Shown here: positions 14,477 through 27,447 of the stretch, piece after piece
Position numbering within the stretch: position 1 is the stretch's first letter
Layout of the letters: each line of letters begins with the position of its first letter
NCBI RefSeq assembly: GCF_033568475.1
Contig: NC_133120.1
Location: 85,640,151-85,704,150, forward strand
Direction: 5' to 3'
DNA from: Henckelia pumila
Lineage: Eukaryota; Streptophyta; Magnoliopsida; Lamiales; Gesneriaceae
Length of the DNA: 64,000 nucleotides
The notes under the pieces: generated by a model
The model's input: the letters and a program-made list of their open reading frames with translations, nothing else
The model's database searches: none
What the model was told of the DNA's origin: nothing
Program-made: the position numbers and the translations under genes

Positions 14477-17400
14477 ATGGGACAGCAGCAATCGAAAGAT
14501 GAGTTGTTGTACAAGCAAGTGAATTATGGAAATATTGAAGGCATCAAATCTCTTCGAACCGAAGGCGCTGGCCTTGAGGTATATAACATCTAAATTTATA
14601 ATTATACATTCTTTTTGATTGCGTGATTGATGCCTCTGTGGTTAAAGTTTCCATTTTCAGGTGCTGCCCGTCTCAATTTATGGGTTAAAAACTTAAAATA
14701 CAATATCTGCTTCTTTTTATGTACACGGGCTTCCTAATTTTATGTAAAGGACTCATGAAATATACAAGTTTATTTACTTCCTTAATTACTTGTCGGTGCC
14801 AGATAATTTGTGCGTTCTTTAGCAAGACCTGGAAATTATCCCGTGATTTCGGTGTTGAATTCGGTTGGAAAATTATGTTACTGTTTAATTGCATTTCATA
14901 TTTTAGCTTTCAAGTGGCATGGTTGCTCATGTGTAATTGTGATTAATCATATGCATGTCTCTGACCTTTTTTTTTTGGGTGCTAACTAGCAATATGATGG
15001 TATTAATGTTTGTGTTAAGTATGCAAAAATTCTTGAACTAATACTTGTCTCATTGTATGGTTCTCGAAGAACATTGAGCCATGAATTGATTCGCTTAACT
15101 TCTGTGGCTGGTGACTGCATAAGCACGATCTTTTAGTTTCCAATGTTAAAATGTTTTGAAGCTTTCGGTTCTTGTTATATGGGCTAAAATGATTGTCTTG
15201 CCTCTGGGTACAGTGGATAGATAGTGAAGGGAAAACTCCACTGGTTTTGGCTTGCATGAATCCAGAGCTTTACAATGTAGCAAAAACTTTGATTGAACTG
15301 GGTGCAAACGTCAATGCTTATCGCCCAGGTAAAAAAAATATCCTGTTTTTTTATTCTTTTAAAATTTTCCAAATATGTAGTTCTTTCGGTACTTTCCTGT
15401 TATTATTGCACCATTCCCTTGAGTTGTACTGCCAGGAGATGTGGTGGTATATAGATAAAGAGAAATACCTTTCGATGGACAGTTGTTCTAATGTAGTCAC
15501 TTTAGGTGCTTCCTGTTACCACGGATTAATGTATTTGTATGCAAGTCAGCTATGTGTTTGCTAATTGGGTATGTATTTTCTGATGGAGTGAAACTGGAAA
15601 CGAACAATTGAGTTGAAGACTTAAAGTGACTCATGAGTTACGATCACATATCACTTAGTATGTTCATTTTTTAATATAGGCATTTATTATATATATTGTT
15701 GAGATGCTGAGTTAATATGTGCTTTCTAGATGCATCTGGTATGAATGTCAGTCTGAATGAATATTGTTTTATGTTTGGCTTTGTTGCAGTCTTTCTCATT
15801 GGATGCGTCTCATGAAATCTTATGGTTCGCGAGCATTTGATGTTGTTGTTTTTGTGTTGTTTCTTCTGCTAAGTTGTTTTTCTTTGAAGGGCGCCATGCT
15901 GGAACTCCACTACATCATGCTGCAAAAAGAGGCCTGGAACACACCGTGAAGTTACTTCTTTCACAAGGAGGTTTGTGTACCCTTTCACCGTGCAGACACT
16001 TTGTTTAAATTATATGTCTTTGTTGGTTTGATTTTGTTGCCTGAAATTTCAGCAAATGCACTTCTAATTAATGACGACTGTCAAACCCCACTCGACGTTG
16101 CTAGAGCCAAAGGGTATAGCAATGTTGTACGAACAATCGAGGTACATATATCCACTGATCATTGGTTTAGTGCCCTGTTTTTGTTCCGTTTGGTTTTTAT
16201 GTATAGTATGAATACTAGTTTGACTTTCTCCTGTTGTGCTTTGTAGGAGCGTATTTGCTTATTCTCTGGTTGGCTGCGAGAGCTTTATGGACCTGGCATT
16301 CTGGAACTCTTTGCACCTCAGCTGCTTTCAAGAAAAGTGTGGGTAGAATGCCCTTATCATTGTTATTTTTTGCTGTATACTTTGAATATTTCTCGCTATA
16401 AATTTGTTTCACAATTCTGTTTTTTATTAGCTAACCCCTAATGGGTTCTATAGAGCTAGTTAAACTAGTAAGTAGCAACCATATATTTCTCATCTGGCTT
16501 TAATGCTTTTTGTTTCAAAAACATGTTTCACGAGTGTTCCCTTGTTTTTACCTTTTAGGTCATTCAAAGTACTGGATTTTTCTAATCTATATTAAAACTC
16601 AGTTTGTGTAGTTAGTGTAGTTTACTTGATGCAAGAATCGTGATGCTTTCCTCTTATCTTTTTGCAGGTGGGTGGTTATTTTACCTTGTGGCTCCCGTAA
16701 TCTTAGAAAGCCTCTCAAGTTGGAGCTTGCCATATATGCTACTAATCAGGTGCCTTTATGTCTTTTGAGTTTCCAAGCGAACAGAATTTTTACTACCTTT
16801 CTTCTGATTTAGGCCATTTCTGGTTTCTTACTTGAAATGTATCTAACTATTATATAATAGTTTCACCCCTTATACTAACCATTTTTTGTGTGTCAAATTA
16901 CACCAAAAATTCTTTCATTTTACCCCTAAATTTAACATAACTCTCTTTTATGTCAGATCTGAAATGACTAAATTATCCACACTTTTTGTAACATCATTAT
17001 CTCTTTTTATCTCCATCTCCTTTTTAAAATTTCATCATTTATCAATTCTTATTAAATTATCCACGTAATTTTTTTACAACTTCTCTCTCCTTTATATCAA
17101 TACTTCCGTATTTTTTCACCGTGATAATTTTTTATATATTTTTAAAATAATTAAATTGTCGAGCACGTGAAAATCACGTGCGACGGTTGCTAGTTAACTA
17201 TTAACTGTGGATGTGGTATACTTGCCATCAGACTGGTTTTGATGTTTTTCTGTTTATATGTCTTCTGAGAATCAAGATCTCTTTTCATATTAAGAAGCAG
17301 ACTTTTGACGATCTCTGAGTCTGACTCATGTAACTTCTACAATGTTGATCAGGATGCCCAACCAAGGACAATTTTACCACTCTGGAAGGCCAATCTGGAC

Positions 17401-18698
17401 GAACCAAATTTTAACCAGCCAGATCCAGCAGCAATAATATCTGATATATCAAAAAGTCAGTTATCAAGCTCATTCTTTGAATTTTTATATTTTTATGTTT
17501 AGTCAACTGAATCAAATCGATACATTCATGTTTTACAATTCTGATTTAATTGAAAATCCAATAAATGAAGTCGAACCAAGCAACTTTCCACATTCCAGTT
17601 GTATTTGGCTGTGTATTCACTCTTTGCTGGACTCTATGCTTCAAACACTTCATAATTCTTAATAACTCTTAATGTACTTATAAGAGAAGCAGTAATTGTT
17701 ATTGACTCTTAATCGTTGCGTAACATGTAAATAAGATTGAATAAAATTAGTTTGATGGTGTAAGTCATTTGTGTTTTCTTGTTCCATAGGTACACGAATT
17801 AAACTGGCACCTGCTCATGAAAGTGAGAAACAACAATTGCAGCGTTTTTGTAATGCATGCAAAGGAATTCCACAGGTGGAACACACAACCTTTGGTCCTT
17901 TACTTCATAATTTTTCTGTTAACATTTGCTCTCATGCTTTAGAACAAGTGACTTAAAACGTATCAGCAAATGACTTTTTATTTATTTGTTTATTATTTTG
18001 GGGACTTCTTAGTATTTGAGATAGCAAATTGTTTTTATCGCTTCCTGGCTTGAAATCAGGTGATGCATCCATCATTTCCTTTCAACGATCCAATCCATAA
18101 TGCCCCAGCAACTGCCCCACCAACTTCAGAAGATGAAGAAATTGCTATGGCAATCAATGCCTCCCTTCAGTCTGCGATGGTTGAAGGTCAACCACATATA
18201 GCATCTCGCCCACCATCTCATCCAGATGCTTCAACAAGTTCGATCAATCCCATGAACACCTCCAACCATCAAGAAAACCATGGTGATGGAGCATCTTCTA
18301 GCCACGATACTGCTGGAAGCAAATGTGAGGTTTCTACAATTGCACCGGCCCTCGAAAATCCTCCTCCAGTCTCTTCCCCATCGGCTCCATTTGCTGTTGA
18401 ATCTATAGATGATGGCCATATTCACTATCCCTCGCTCGACTCAATCGACGCAAGCCCTGTCGATTTATCTTCACCATCTGTGCATGCCATATCTGGTGGT
18501 ACAGGTGAAAATAATGAAAATGGTGCGGTCCCTTCATCTTGCACAATATGCCTAGACGCTCCACTGGAGGGAGCTTGTGTCCCATGTGGGCACATGGCTG
18601 GGTGCATGTCTTGTTTGAATGAAATTAAGGCCAAGAAATGGGGCTGCCCTGTATGTCGTTCCAAGATCGATCAGATTATACGTATATATGCTGTTTAG
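14477..18698 (+). CDS. XBAT35: XBAT35-like ankyrin-repeat RING E3 ubiquitin ligase
   Basis: Predicted E3 ligase using ankyrin repeats to bind substrates and a RING to recruit an E2. Nine exons: 14477-14578, 15214-15328, 15890-15970, 16053-16141, 16247-16338, 16668-16749, 17353-17455, 17790-17875 and 18060-18698. They total 1389 nt, or 462 aa, equal to the Arabidopsis XBAT35 length as I recall it. The start MGQQQSKDELLYKQV matches that family and has an N-terminal Gly that could be myristoylated. Ankyrin repeats fall in exons 2-4 (TPLVLACMN, GTPLHHAAKRGLE, DCQTPLDVARAKG). The middle is Pro/Ser-rich with an EEIAMAINASLQ ubiquitin-interacting-like helix. The C-terminal RING (about residues 411-450) shows CTICLDAP, CVPCGHMAGCMSC and CPVC. 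Intron 6 carries a small Helitron, intron borders are canonical and the frame is intact. Arabidopsis XBAT35 is reported to act in ethylene-related hook development and immunity; a role here is inferred. Confidence 0.95.
16842..17193 (+). mobile_element. Non-autonomous Helitron (352 bp) in intron 6 of the XBAT35-like gene
   Basis: The 5' end is TC (TCTAACTATTATATAATAG) preceded by A. The 3' end has a perfect 7-bp hairpin (GCACGTG-AAAAT-CACGTGC, 17163-17181), eight spacer bases and terminal CTAG at 17190-17193, followed by T. This fits insertion between A and T. A related element in the opposite orientation lies at 29359-29694. No protein is encoded. The insertion sits well inside the intron and leaves both splice sites intact. 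Confidence 0.8.
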
Positions 18699-19260
18699 AT
18701 GGCACATGGAATAGATGTTACCGGTGAGTTTCATTACTCTTGTTTTGAAGGAAAATTCTATCATGAACTCGGATCAACTGGATTTGTCCTTTACCCATCT
18801 TACACCGTCGGATCCGCCATACTCCATAAAATAAAAAATGTGCAACTGGATGATCCAACGGTTTCAGGTGGACCATGAAGCTTCAGTCTTGCATGATTTG
18901 GCTTCTTGCAAAATTTGGGAACCTTTTATTTTCGCAGATTTTTTATTACCCAAAGTGTTGAGAAACGAATGATCGATTGTAACTTGCATTTTTTTTTGCA
19001 GCCAAAGATTCATGCCGGCTCGGCTCTGGCAGCGGAAGTTGCAAGATTGAATTCATTTTTATATAACCCGTTGGTCATTTATGATGAACAATGCATGCTT
19101 TTTATGAGTGATCTATCTATATGCATCAATATTGTGATTATGCTACGAGAATTCGAAATACAGTGTATGTATAGCTGTGATGAATTTTTTTTATGATGGT
19201 TTGCTGTATAACTGTTAATTTCGTAAATTTTAATAGAAGTACTCTCTCTTCTGCTTTTCA
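18699..19260 (+). other. 3' region of the XBAT35-like gene
   Basis: This follows the stop codon and contains T-rich and AATAAA-like stretches expected of a plant 3' UTR. A TTTTTTTTGCAG acceptor-like site near 19000 and a preceding GGTGAGT at 18722 could mark a 3' UTR intron. No second gene is supported. Confidence 0.35.
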
Positions 19261-22200
19261 TTCATCAAATGAGAGTGTTTATATACATTCAATAGTTGAG
19301 TGTCACTTCAATAATGGTCACGATGGATAGACAACATATCAAAATTATATATATATTGTTGTTTTGCATTCACCTTCCTTTTTCTGTTGCCCTGAATACG
19401 ATTTTTTTTTTTTGGATTCAATAGACTTGGTGATATTAAGTTGGTGTGATAATTGTACAACTTTTTGCATATTTAAATTCAAGATTGTCGCATCTTGTTC
19501 ACCACTTGAAAATCAGCTTTCTTTTACATTATAGTAACGTGTCTGCCAATTCAAATTTATTTCTTCTTTTACAGATTCCATGACCAACATTGTGATGGAA
19601 TTAAACTTATTTACCAGAACTAAACATGGCATCTAATTGTCGACTTTTTTTAACTTGCTTTGGCTAAAGTAGGCTTAAGAATATTTATGGTAAATATTAG
19701 TAGCGATTTGATTCGTCTCCTAAATTTGTGATCCACATAATAAAATCATGGTTAAATTCAAAAACCTAATGTCAATATGGAAGATTAATAGTATCTAATG
19801 GTGTACATTTTGATTGAAATTCACTACTCACTCGAATTCAAATTTTTACAAGCCATTGGTAAATGCTAATTAGTGAGACAAAGTCAAAAAACATAAAGAG
19901 TGTTTTCGGTAATTATGCTTTCCTAAAATTAAGATTTTTTGTCATTAATAATTGAAATGATTGTTCCAACTCGGTTCATTAGTGAAATTAGAATAATACT
20001 AAAAATACATTCAATATATTATACATCGAAATTTACATAAACTATATCATATAATTTTGTATTCAATATGTCATGAAATTTTCCCAAATAAAACTTTTGT
20101 TCTGAATTTTTTGTTATATAAAATTGATTTTCAAATATTAATATCTCTCGTCAAATTATGTAGAGGATCGAGACCAAACAGGATGGATGCAAATAAAAAG
20201 TGAGCACAAATGTATTCCTCGGAACTTGAGTTATGTTTGAACTTTGAACAACACAGTTAAATTGTAATCTCCTTTACTAACAACATGATTAGGTCTAATT
20301 AATTAGCACACATGCACGTATTAATAAATAAACAATATATTAAAATCAATCATCCTTACTAGTTATGAAATAAAATTTATATCTGATCACTGTAGCTCTA
20401 TTACGGCCAACTTCACCGTCTCCTTCAATGTTTTTGATTTTGTGTTTTATAAATATGTTAAGAAATTAATTTGTGTTGATGATGATACAATTAACTATCT
20501 ATATTTCATTCAAATTTATGGTTCGATATTTTTTTAATCTTAGTTAGCAAATAATTCGATTTTTTATTGGGATTATATTCAAGTTCATGAGTTTCGACGT
20601 TTATTTAAGTCGTCTATTTAAATCGACACATTTGTGGTTTATTTGAAGTCTAGATATATTTGTAAAAATGAGTTGTCACCATCCTTCTTTTTAAAATAAT
20701 AATTTAAATTCCAGATGAATATCCTGGACAAAAACTGAGCATATTAAATAGGTAGGTAAAATTTACATTCTAACTTGTACGTTTTCCCCTCTCATTTATT
20801 ACATCCCAAATGTCCGTGTAACTTGAGACTCATAATTTGTTACTTTATTCATTAATATCAAATACACCAGATCTAATTTAATTTAACATTCATTATTCAA
20901 GAAAAATATCTATTGTCGTAAATTTATCAGTAGAATGTTATTATAAAAACCAAATCATATACTAAAATAATTTATATAATTTTGTATCTTAAATAATTTC
21001 GAAACTTTTTGTAATTTTTTTCGTATACGTACACATATCGCGTACCAAATATACTAATATATATAATATTTTCTTGTTTACTTCGCTTGTACACAATGTA
21101 TGACGTACAGTGGGTAATGTGGGAGGGCCAAGAGATGAGATCACATAATTACTAGGCCACAGCCTTCTCGAGCCAACAATTAATTGTACGTATTATTTTG
21201 ACTTTATTTTGTGGTCTTAGGGAACATACCACACTCGACCAATTGAATTTTTTTATTTTTTTCTTGGGTTTTTACTAAAAAAAGGTGCTTTTTTCAATAT
21301 TGTAGTATATATGTTGCATCCTAAAATTTAATTTAAATAATTCCTACTGGTTTAAATTATCGGGTTTGAGATTATTTGCATTAATCGAACCAGATTGATC
21401 TTTTTCTAGCTTATATGTAATATAACAAGTCATTTTCATATAGGAAGACTATCTAGCATTATCCACTTAATTTGTGAAAGCAACCCAAGCGCATACCCAT
21501 TATTTATACTATTCAAAGTCATGCATGATCTTTCCCTACACATATATACCGTACCTCACATTTGTAAGATACACATTAGTTAATTTTATACATTGTCACA
21601 TTTTCATTGACTACAAAAAAATTTAGAGTATATTGGAGTAATGGATTTATATATAAGTTTTGAAATTTTAGATTTCAAAATATCTATTTTAACAAAGTAT
21701 ATAGAGAATACCCGGACATTTCAATAATCCCAAATTTGTTATAGAATTAATGTATGTCATGCATGTCGAACTTAATATAACACTTAATTTCATTATCAAT
21801 ATGTGAACTTGAAAAATATTACATAACAATAATTATTACAACTCTGGATAAAAATATATTATGTGAAAAGTTTTTATGTTGGAAAACATTATGTATCCAC
21901 CACTAAAAACTAAAAAATAAAAAATAAAATTGATTAATCACAAAAAAAATAATAATAATGGAGACATCCTACCTACCTGCATTTAAACATATTTGATCGC
22001 CATGAATAGCAAACAAACATTGTACGGACTACACTTATAAGTTTATAACAGGGTTCCCATTTATTTATTGCAAAACTCAATTTCTTCTATTTCAACAACT
22101 CCAAAAAAAATTACAGCTCGTATTTCATATACCGATACTTAATTCTTACAACGGAATATTTAACACTGTTATTTGTTTGTTTGTTTTTTTACATACGACT

Positions 22201-24590
22201 GTTGAGAAAATTTCGAAAATTTTTTTTTAAAGAAAAAAATGTAACAATATAAATAATATTTTTTATGGAAAACAATTTTATCGGTCATACATAAAAGTGT
22301 AAAACTATTATTCTTGTAGTTAACATCATAGTAAATTATAATAACAATTAACAACGTTGATGACAGAAAAAAATAATTAATAATACTAATAATGTTTAAA
22401 CGTTATATAAAATTATTTATATATATATATATATATATATAATTTTATATAACATTTAAACATTATATATATATGCATAAATACCTAAATATATATAATG
22501 TCAAGTATTTGTTTAAAATGATAAAATGGAATACAAACGCAAAAAAGTCAATGTTAGCTCGAATAATCATAATAAGTTGATGACTTTACGGTTTGGTGGG
22601 GGCAATGGAAGAGAAATATCAAGTCTCAAAATTATTATTTTCCACGGTGTATTCAGTAATGAGAACATATATATTGAGAAAGTATAGTATCTATTTTATT
22701 TTTCCTATTTAAAGTTAATTTAATTGTTGCATATCTTCTTTCAAAAAAAAATTGTTGCATATCTTAAAATCTTCCCCACAATATATATCAAATTTAATAT
22801 TACTTATTCTATACCAAATACAAATATAACATTTTCTTTTTTATTCATCTCAAATAAATAGTAGACACTTAATCTTTATTATTATTTTATTTTATTTTAA
22901 TTTTTACCTCTCTACCTTTGTGATTAAATATATTTATAAGTACTTCCAACATTTTTTATCCTACTAAACCATTCATAAATAATGGAAATTGAAATTTTCT
23001 TTCTAAAATTTTCTTTTTCAATAGCTTTTAAATATGCGTGAAAGCACATGCACAATCCTAAATTTATAGAATGGATGAAATGTTAATTAAGTAAAACTCG
23101 TAAAATAAGCTATCGATTCTTCATAAATTTTATAGTTCAAAAAAATTAAATTAATGGTTGATCACAATTATTCTCCCCACATTTCGAAAATAAAATCGTG
23201 TCATTTCATATCATTTATAGCAACATTAAGTTCGTGCTTAGTTGGAAAAATTTCAAATACATATAATTCAAATGTATTTTTGTTGTTTAGATAAGTAAGA
23301 CCATAAACTTCAAATTCTCTCTTTCATATTTATATAGTATTTCATATAAATTATGATGCATTTCAAGTTTATATAATAATTGTGTCATTGTCCATTATAT
23401 TTTTATATAACTATCTAACATCTAATATTTTATTATTATATATAAATATATCATTTTGAATTGTGAATTCTTTTGTACCCTTCATATTGTACTCTATTCT
23501 CCAACCATTAATTAATCATATCGTGTCTTAGTTAATATTGCCAATAAAATATATCTTTTCTATTATGTATTAGATATTAATAAACATATATTTAAGTATA
23601 AATTTTCCGATGTGCTTTCCTAGTAATATGTAAATAAGTAAGATATATATGAAGTATTATTGTTCACTTTGGATATGAACTCGATCGACCCGTTGCATGG
23701 ACAAAGCCATGTATAAAAAAGCGAACATTGGAGGCTTTAGCCATTTAATTAAAGATTAATGGTTTCATTTGAGGCAGTCTCACCAATATATATCCGTGAG
23801 AGGGTATTGTTTATGTTACCCCATTCAGGTACGAGAACATCTCAAATGCAAAAAATTTAGGCCGTTGAATGCAGCACATGGGCATTGTTCATGTGCTAGC
23901 ATAGACAGACCCCGTGAGAAAAGTTGACACAATCTAATCTAAAATGGAAAATAATATTTTTGACATAAAAAATAATTTTTAAAATTTGATCTATTGTTTA
24001 TTTGTTAACAATTAAGCTCTCATCGAAATCTATAGATTTGAAATCATTATATCTAAATATATATTGCGTTATATATATATATATATATAATAGAAATTAA
24101 CCACTAAATAGTTACTCATAATAATGAGAATTGTAATTAGAAAAGAGGACATTTTGGTAATTAGAAAAGGTATATATTGTCAAATCAATATAAAGGCAAC
24201 AAAAATCATATTATTCCCTTTTTTTTGAGTCTCCCCCACAGCTTTTACTTATGTCTCCCCCCTTACCCTTTTTAAATATCTTTTCATTTCCACAAAAGCC
24301 CTACCTATATTACCAATACTAGGCACTACATCTCTCTTCAATTCTCCATTTATATATATATATATATTCAACACAGTTTTACTACAGTAGTAGTTGTTCC
24401 TAGCTACCCCTTTCCTTTTCTGACCCCCAAAACCAGAAATCTCTCCTCAAATGTTTGCACAAAACCAAACCCATAAAAGCCACACACATCATGAAGCTGG
24501 TTTTATCTAGGATTGATGAAACTTAGCTAGATAGATTATTTCAAACCTCCAAAAGGTTAATTATTAATCTCTCCTTTTCTCTTAATTCTT
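19261..24590. other. Large AT-rich intergenic region
   Basis: About 5.3 kb with no supported coding frame. It contains TA microsatellites (about 22420-22441 and 24069-24090) and a palindrome at 22391-22467. The right end is the promoter region of the ALOG gene and holds a TATATATA stretch at 24352-24367 and a CT-rich leader. Confidence 0.5.
22391..22467. repeat. Imperfect palindrome around a TA microsatellite
   Basis: AATGTTTAAACGTTATATAAAATTA on the left is mirrored by AATTTTATATAACATTTAAACATT on the right, with a (TA)n core between. The arms are about 25 bp. It could be a tiny foldback element, or a cruciform-prone expansion of the microsatellite. No target duplication could be defined. 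Confidence 0.5.
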
Positions 24591-24791
24591 TTGTGCTGCT
24601 CATCTTTGACTTGTTGTTGCTTCATCTTAATTTCTCGTGGCAAATTAAGATCAAATTACTATGTTTGTATATATGGTTTCGTGTTTGTTGATTTGGTAAT
24701 CCAGATTCTTCAACTGCAGGAAAACCCTAAAACATTTTGTCCCTTTTCTTTCATTTTCCGAGCTTTCAACCAAATTCGAGATCGAACCGGT

Positions 24792-25370
24792 ATGGACCCG
24801 ATAACCCACCAAATGAACTCTTCTCCCAACATGGAGATCAACACATTCACCATCACCACCCCTGCATCCGGCGGCGGCGGCAGCAGCTCGATGATGGGTT
24901 CACCGTCGGGCTCCTCCGCCTCCTCTCCGACGACCCTCAGCCGCTACGAGAACCAGAAACGCCGGGACTGGAACACTTTCGGGCAGTATCTCCGCAACCA
25001 CCGTCCTCCCCTCTCGCTATCCCGCTGCAGCGGAGCTCACGTCCTGGAATTCCTCCGTTATCTTGATCAGTTCGGCAAAACTAAGGTACACACTCAGCTT
25101 TGTCCCTTTTTTGGGCACCCGAACCCACCTGCCCCCTGCCCGTGCCCCCTCCGTCAAGCTTGGGGCAGTCTTGATGCCCTTATAGGCCGCCTCCGGGCAG
25201 CTTACGAAGAGAATGGAGGCAAGCCCGAAGCCAACCCGTTTGGGGCTCGGGCAGTTAGGCTCTATTTGCGCGAAGTTCGTGATTCACAGTCTAAGGCAAG
25301 AGGGATAAGCTACGAGAAGAAGAAACGGAAGAAGCCGCCGCCGCAACCTGCAGCGCCGCCACCGAGCTAG
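24792..25370 (+). CDS. LSH: ALOG-domain protein, LIGHT-SENSITIVE HYPOCOTYLS type (LSH3/LSH4-like)
   Basis: Nuclear plant-specific regulator of the ALOG family, which acts at meristem and organ boundaries. Intronless, 192 aa. The N-terminus is low-complexity (Gly/Ser/Thr runs). The ALOG domain spans about residues 49-174: [18 protein letters not shown], then [20 protein letters not shown]. It includes the characteristic zinc-ribbon insert with H100, C104, H109, C116 and C118 ([11 protein letters not shown]...CPCP). A basic nuclear-localisation signal KKKRKK follows, then a Pro-rich tail. The start at MDPITHQM is preferred over in-frame upstream codons that belong to the 5' leader. An HTxxCPFxGHP insert resembles Arabidopsis LSH4 more than LSH1, from memory only. 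The family is thought to derive from a DIRS-type recombinase DNA-binding domain. Base composition is markedly richer in G+C than its flanks. Confidence 0.93.
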   Translation: MDPITHQMNSSPNMEINTFTITTPASGGGGSSSMMGSPSGSSASSPTTLSRYENQKRRDWNTFGQYLRNHRPPLSLSRCSGAHVLEFLRYLDQFGKTKVHTQLCPFFGHPNPPAPCPCPLRQAWGSLDALIGRLRAAYEENGGKPEANPFGARAVRLYLREVRDSQSKARGISYEKKKRKKPPPQPAAPPPS

Positions 25371-27176
25371 CTAGCTGTTATTCTATGCATCTCCAAGTTC
25401 AAGTACTATCTATCTAAGATCACCACCGTTTGCATGGGGTTTGCTGCAAGAATCGAGTGATATTTATTATCTTGAATCCTATATATATATATTCTACCTA
25501 TCTAGCCACTATAAATCAATGTTAGCCAACTTGATGAACATCAACTGTGAGGCGTTTATGAAGAGGTACCCTAACTTTTTCCTCTCTGTGTAAGCTTTGT
25601 TGTTGATTTTTTTTTATGGTTTTTTGGTATATGGGATTTTGATATTTGATCGTGCCACACACACATGCTAGAAATTGTAATGTTCAACATGGTAGTGGAT
25701 GTGTATGTGCTTATGGCCGCTAGCTATGCCTCTTGTTCCAAATATATTAAGGGCTCGAATTCTTATATGTATGATCTGTCTGTTTCTTGAATATAATGTA
25801 AAATACTGCAAGATATTTGAAGGACTTCCCCTTTTTGAATTCGTGCGTCAACACATTAAAATTTCCAAAGTGTGTTATAATTAATAGAAGTGGTAGTTTT
25901 TTGGGTACTATGGCAGGTACTGGCTAGTTGAGATCTATGTCACTGTGTCACCAATTTTGGCATTGATTTGGATTCTGAAAAACCATTTATGACAACTAGT
26001 AGATTTGCATATCAGGTATTGTGTCTTTTTTCTAGCTAATAGTTGGGGTCTTTTTAAATGTGAGTGTTGCCAAATCGAGTTAATAAAAAAAAAAAAAAAA
26101 AAAAAGGTTGTGAATGATATATACTTATTTTATAATAGTTTTGTATGGATTTTGTATATGTCATCATTTTCTAGCACTCAAGCTGCAAGAAATAGGGAGT
26201 TTTAAAATCTGTTGGCTATTTTTGAAGCTTTAGCATATCGAAAATTCGATGGATCGCTAAAAGATCAATGCATGTCTTCTGTGATTATGAATTGTTATAA
26301 GTTCGATCTTATATATAGTCCAAGGGTTGATCCAACTGCTACAAGAGAGTCAAATAATTTTTTTTCATTTGAATAAATGCATTGTTTCACATGAAAGAAC
26401 ACATGTGGTCTTTTTAACATCATTTGATCATCTCTTAGGGCTAATTATACCACAATATAGAGTCGAATAAATCGATTATGATCCGATAGTACATACCTTG
26501 ATTTTATAGATTTTATATATTTCGTATATGGTAAAACTGCCTCAATGATTGGGTTCATTCATAGGGTAATAACAAAATATATACCATATATAGAACCTCA
26601 AGAATGTTCCATCACTTTAAGAGAAACTATATGTGCATGTACGTACGTATATATATCCAGCAATTAAGCCATACGTGGAGGATTAGATAATAGATGAGAG
26701 CATAAGGGTTAAACCAAATATATATATGTAGGTATTTTCGAGACAAAAAATTTAAATGATAGCTTAATTTTCTTTTCATCCTGGAAATAGTTCGAACAAT
26801 GACACTTTCATAGAAAAGTAACTATATGTTATGTACACTGGTTGAGATGGTTGGCTGGCCTAGGATATAAGCAGAATCGATTAATATCAGAATCGATTAA
26901 TATCAGAATCGATTAATTTCTTCATTAATGCCAACTTAATGTACATGGAATTGTATGTGTATGTGAAGAGTACTTTGGTGAATATCGGGATTTTGAGTTC
27001 AGAAAATGATTTATTATAGTTTATATGTAGCTTAAATTATACGAAAACAATAAGCAAATTAATTGCGAATATTGATCGAGTTACTTGATTTTTTTTTTTT
27101 TAATCCACTGGAGTTCTTATTTGTTTTTCCAGAAAATGCCGAAGTTTTCAGATGGCCTCTATCAAAGAGATATGTT

Positions 27177-27178
<2 letters not shown>
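25371..27178. other. 3' flank of the ALOG gene and intergenic DNA
   Basis: This contains the 3' UTR of the ALOG gene and then AT-rich DNA. An A-run of about 22 bases lies at 26084-26105. Three 15-bp copies of AGAATCGATTAATATC lie near 26874-26920. No gene is seen. Confidence 0.45.
26874..26920. repeat. Three tandem copies of a 15-bp unit
   Basis: AGAATCGATTAATATC occurs three times in a row, the last ending AATTTC. The core ATCGATTAAT is partly palindromic. It is probably a simple minisatellite. Confidence 0.8.
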
Positions 27179-27179
<1 letters not shown>

Positions 27180-27227
<48 letters not shown>

Positions 27228-27235
27228 GAGAGAGA
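27180..27235. repeat. (AC)n/(AT)n/(AG)n compound microsatellite
   Basis: About 20 AC units, then ATATATAT, then GAGAGAGA. Two more simple repeats lie close by: (AT)n at about 27417-27443 and (GT)n at about 27717-27742. These create false open frames with Cys/Val or His/Thr runs on both strands. Confidence 0.95.
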
Positions 27236-27239
27236 GTTT

Positions 27240-27409
27240 GAAAAATGACCTTGGTCAACGAAATTTTTTGATTTATGACCTTCCAACAAAAAAAATTTGC
27301 AAAATGACCTTCAAATACAAAGGAAATGCAAAAACAAAACAAAGGAAAAAATTGAGAAGGTTATATTTCCAAATCATGGTCAAACAAGCGTTATTTAGTT
27401 AAATAAATC

Positions 27410-27447
<38 letters not shown>

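Noticed and set aside
24591-24791. N-terminal extension of the ALOG protein (MCCSSLTCC...)
   Set aside because: It is in frame but is AT-rich leader sequence with a Cys/Ile-rich translation unlike any ALOG protein. MDPITHQM at 24792 fits the family.
27059-27342. Open frames with long Cys/Val or His/Thr runs
   Set aside because: They are translations of the (AC)n microsatellite at 27180 on both strands and have no other support.
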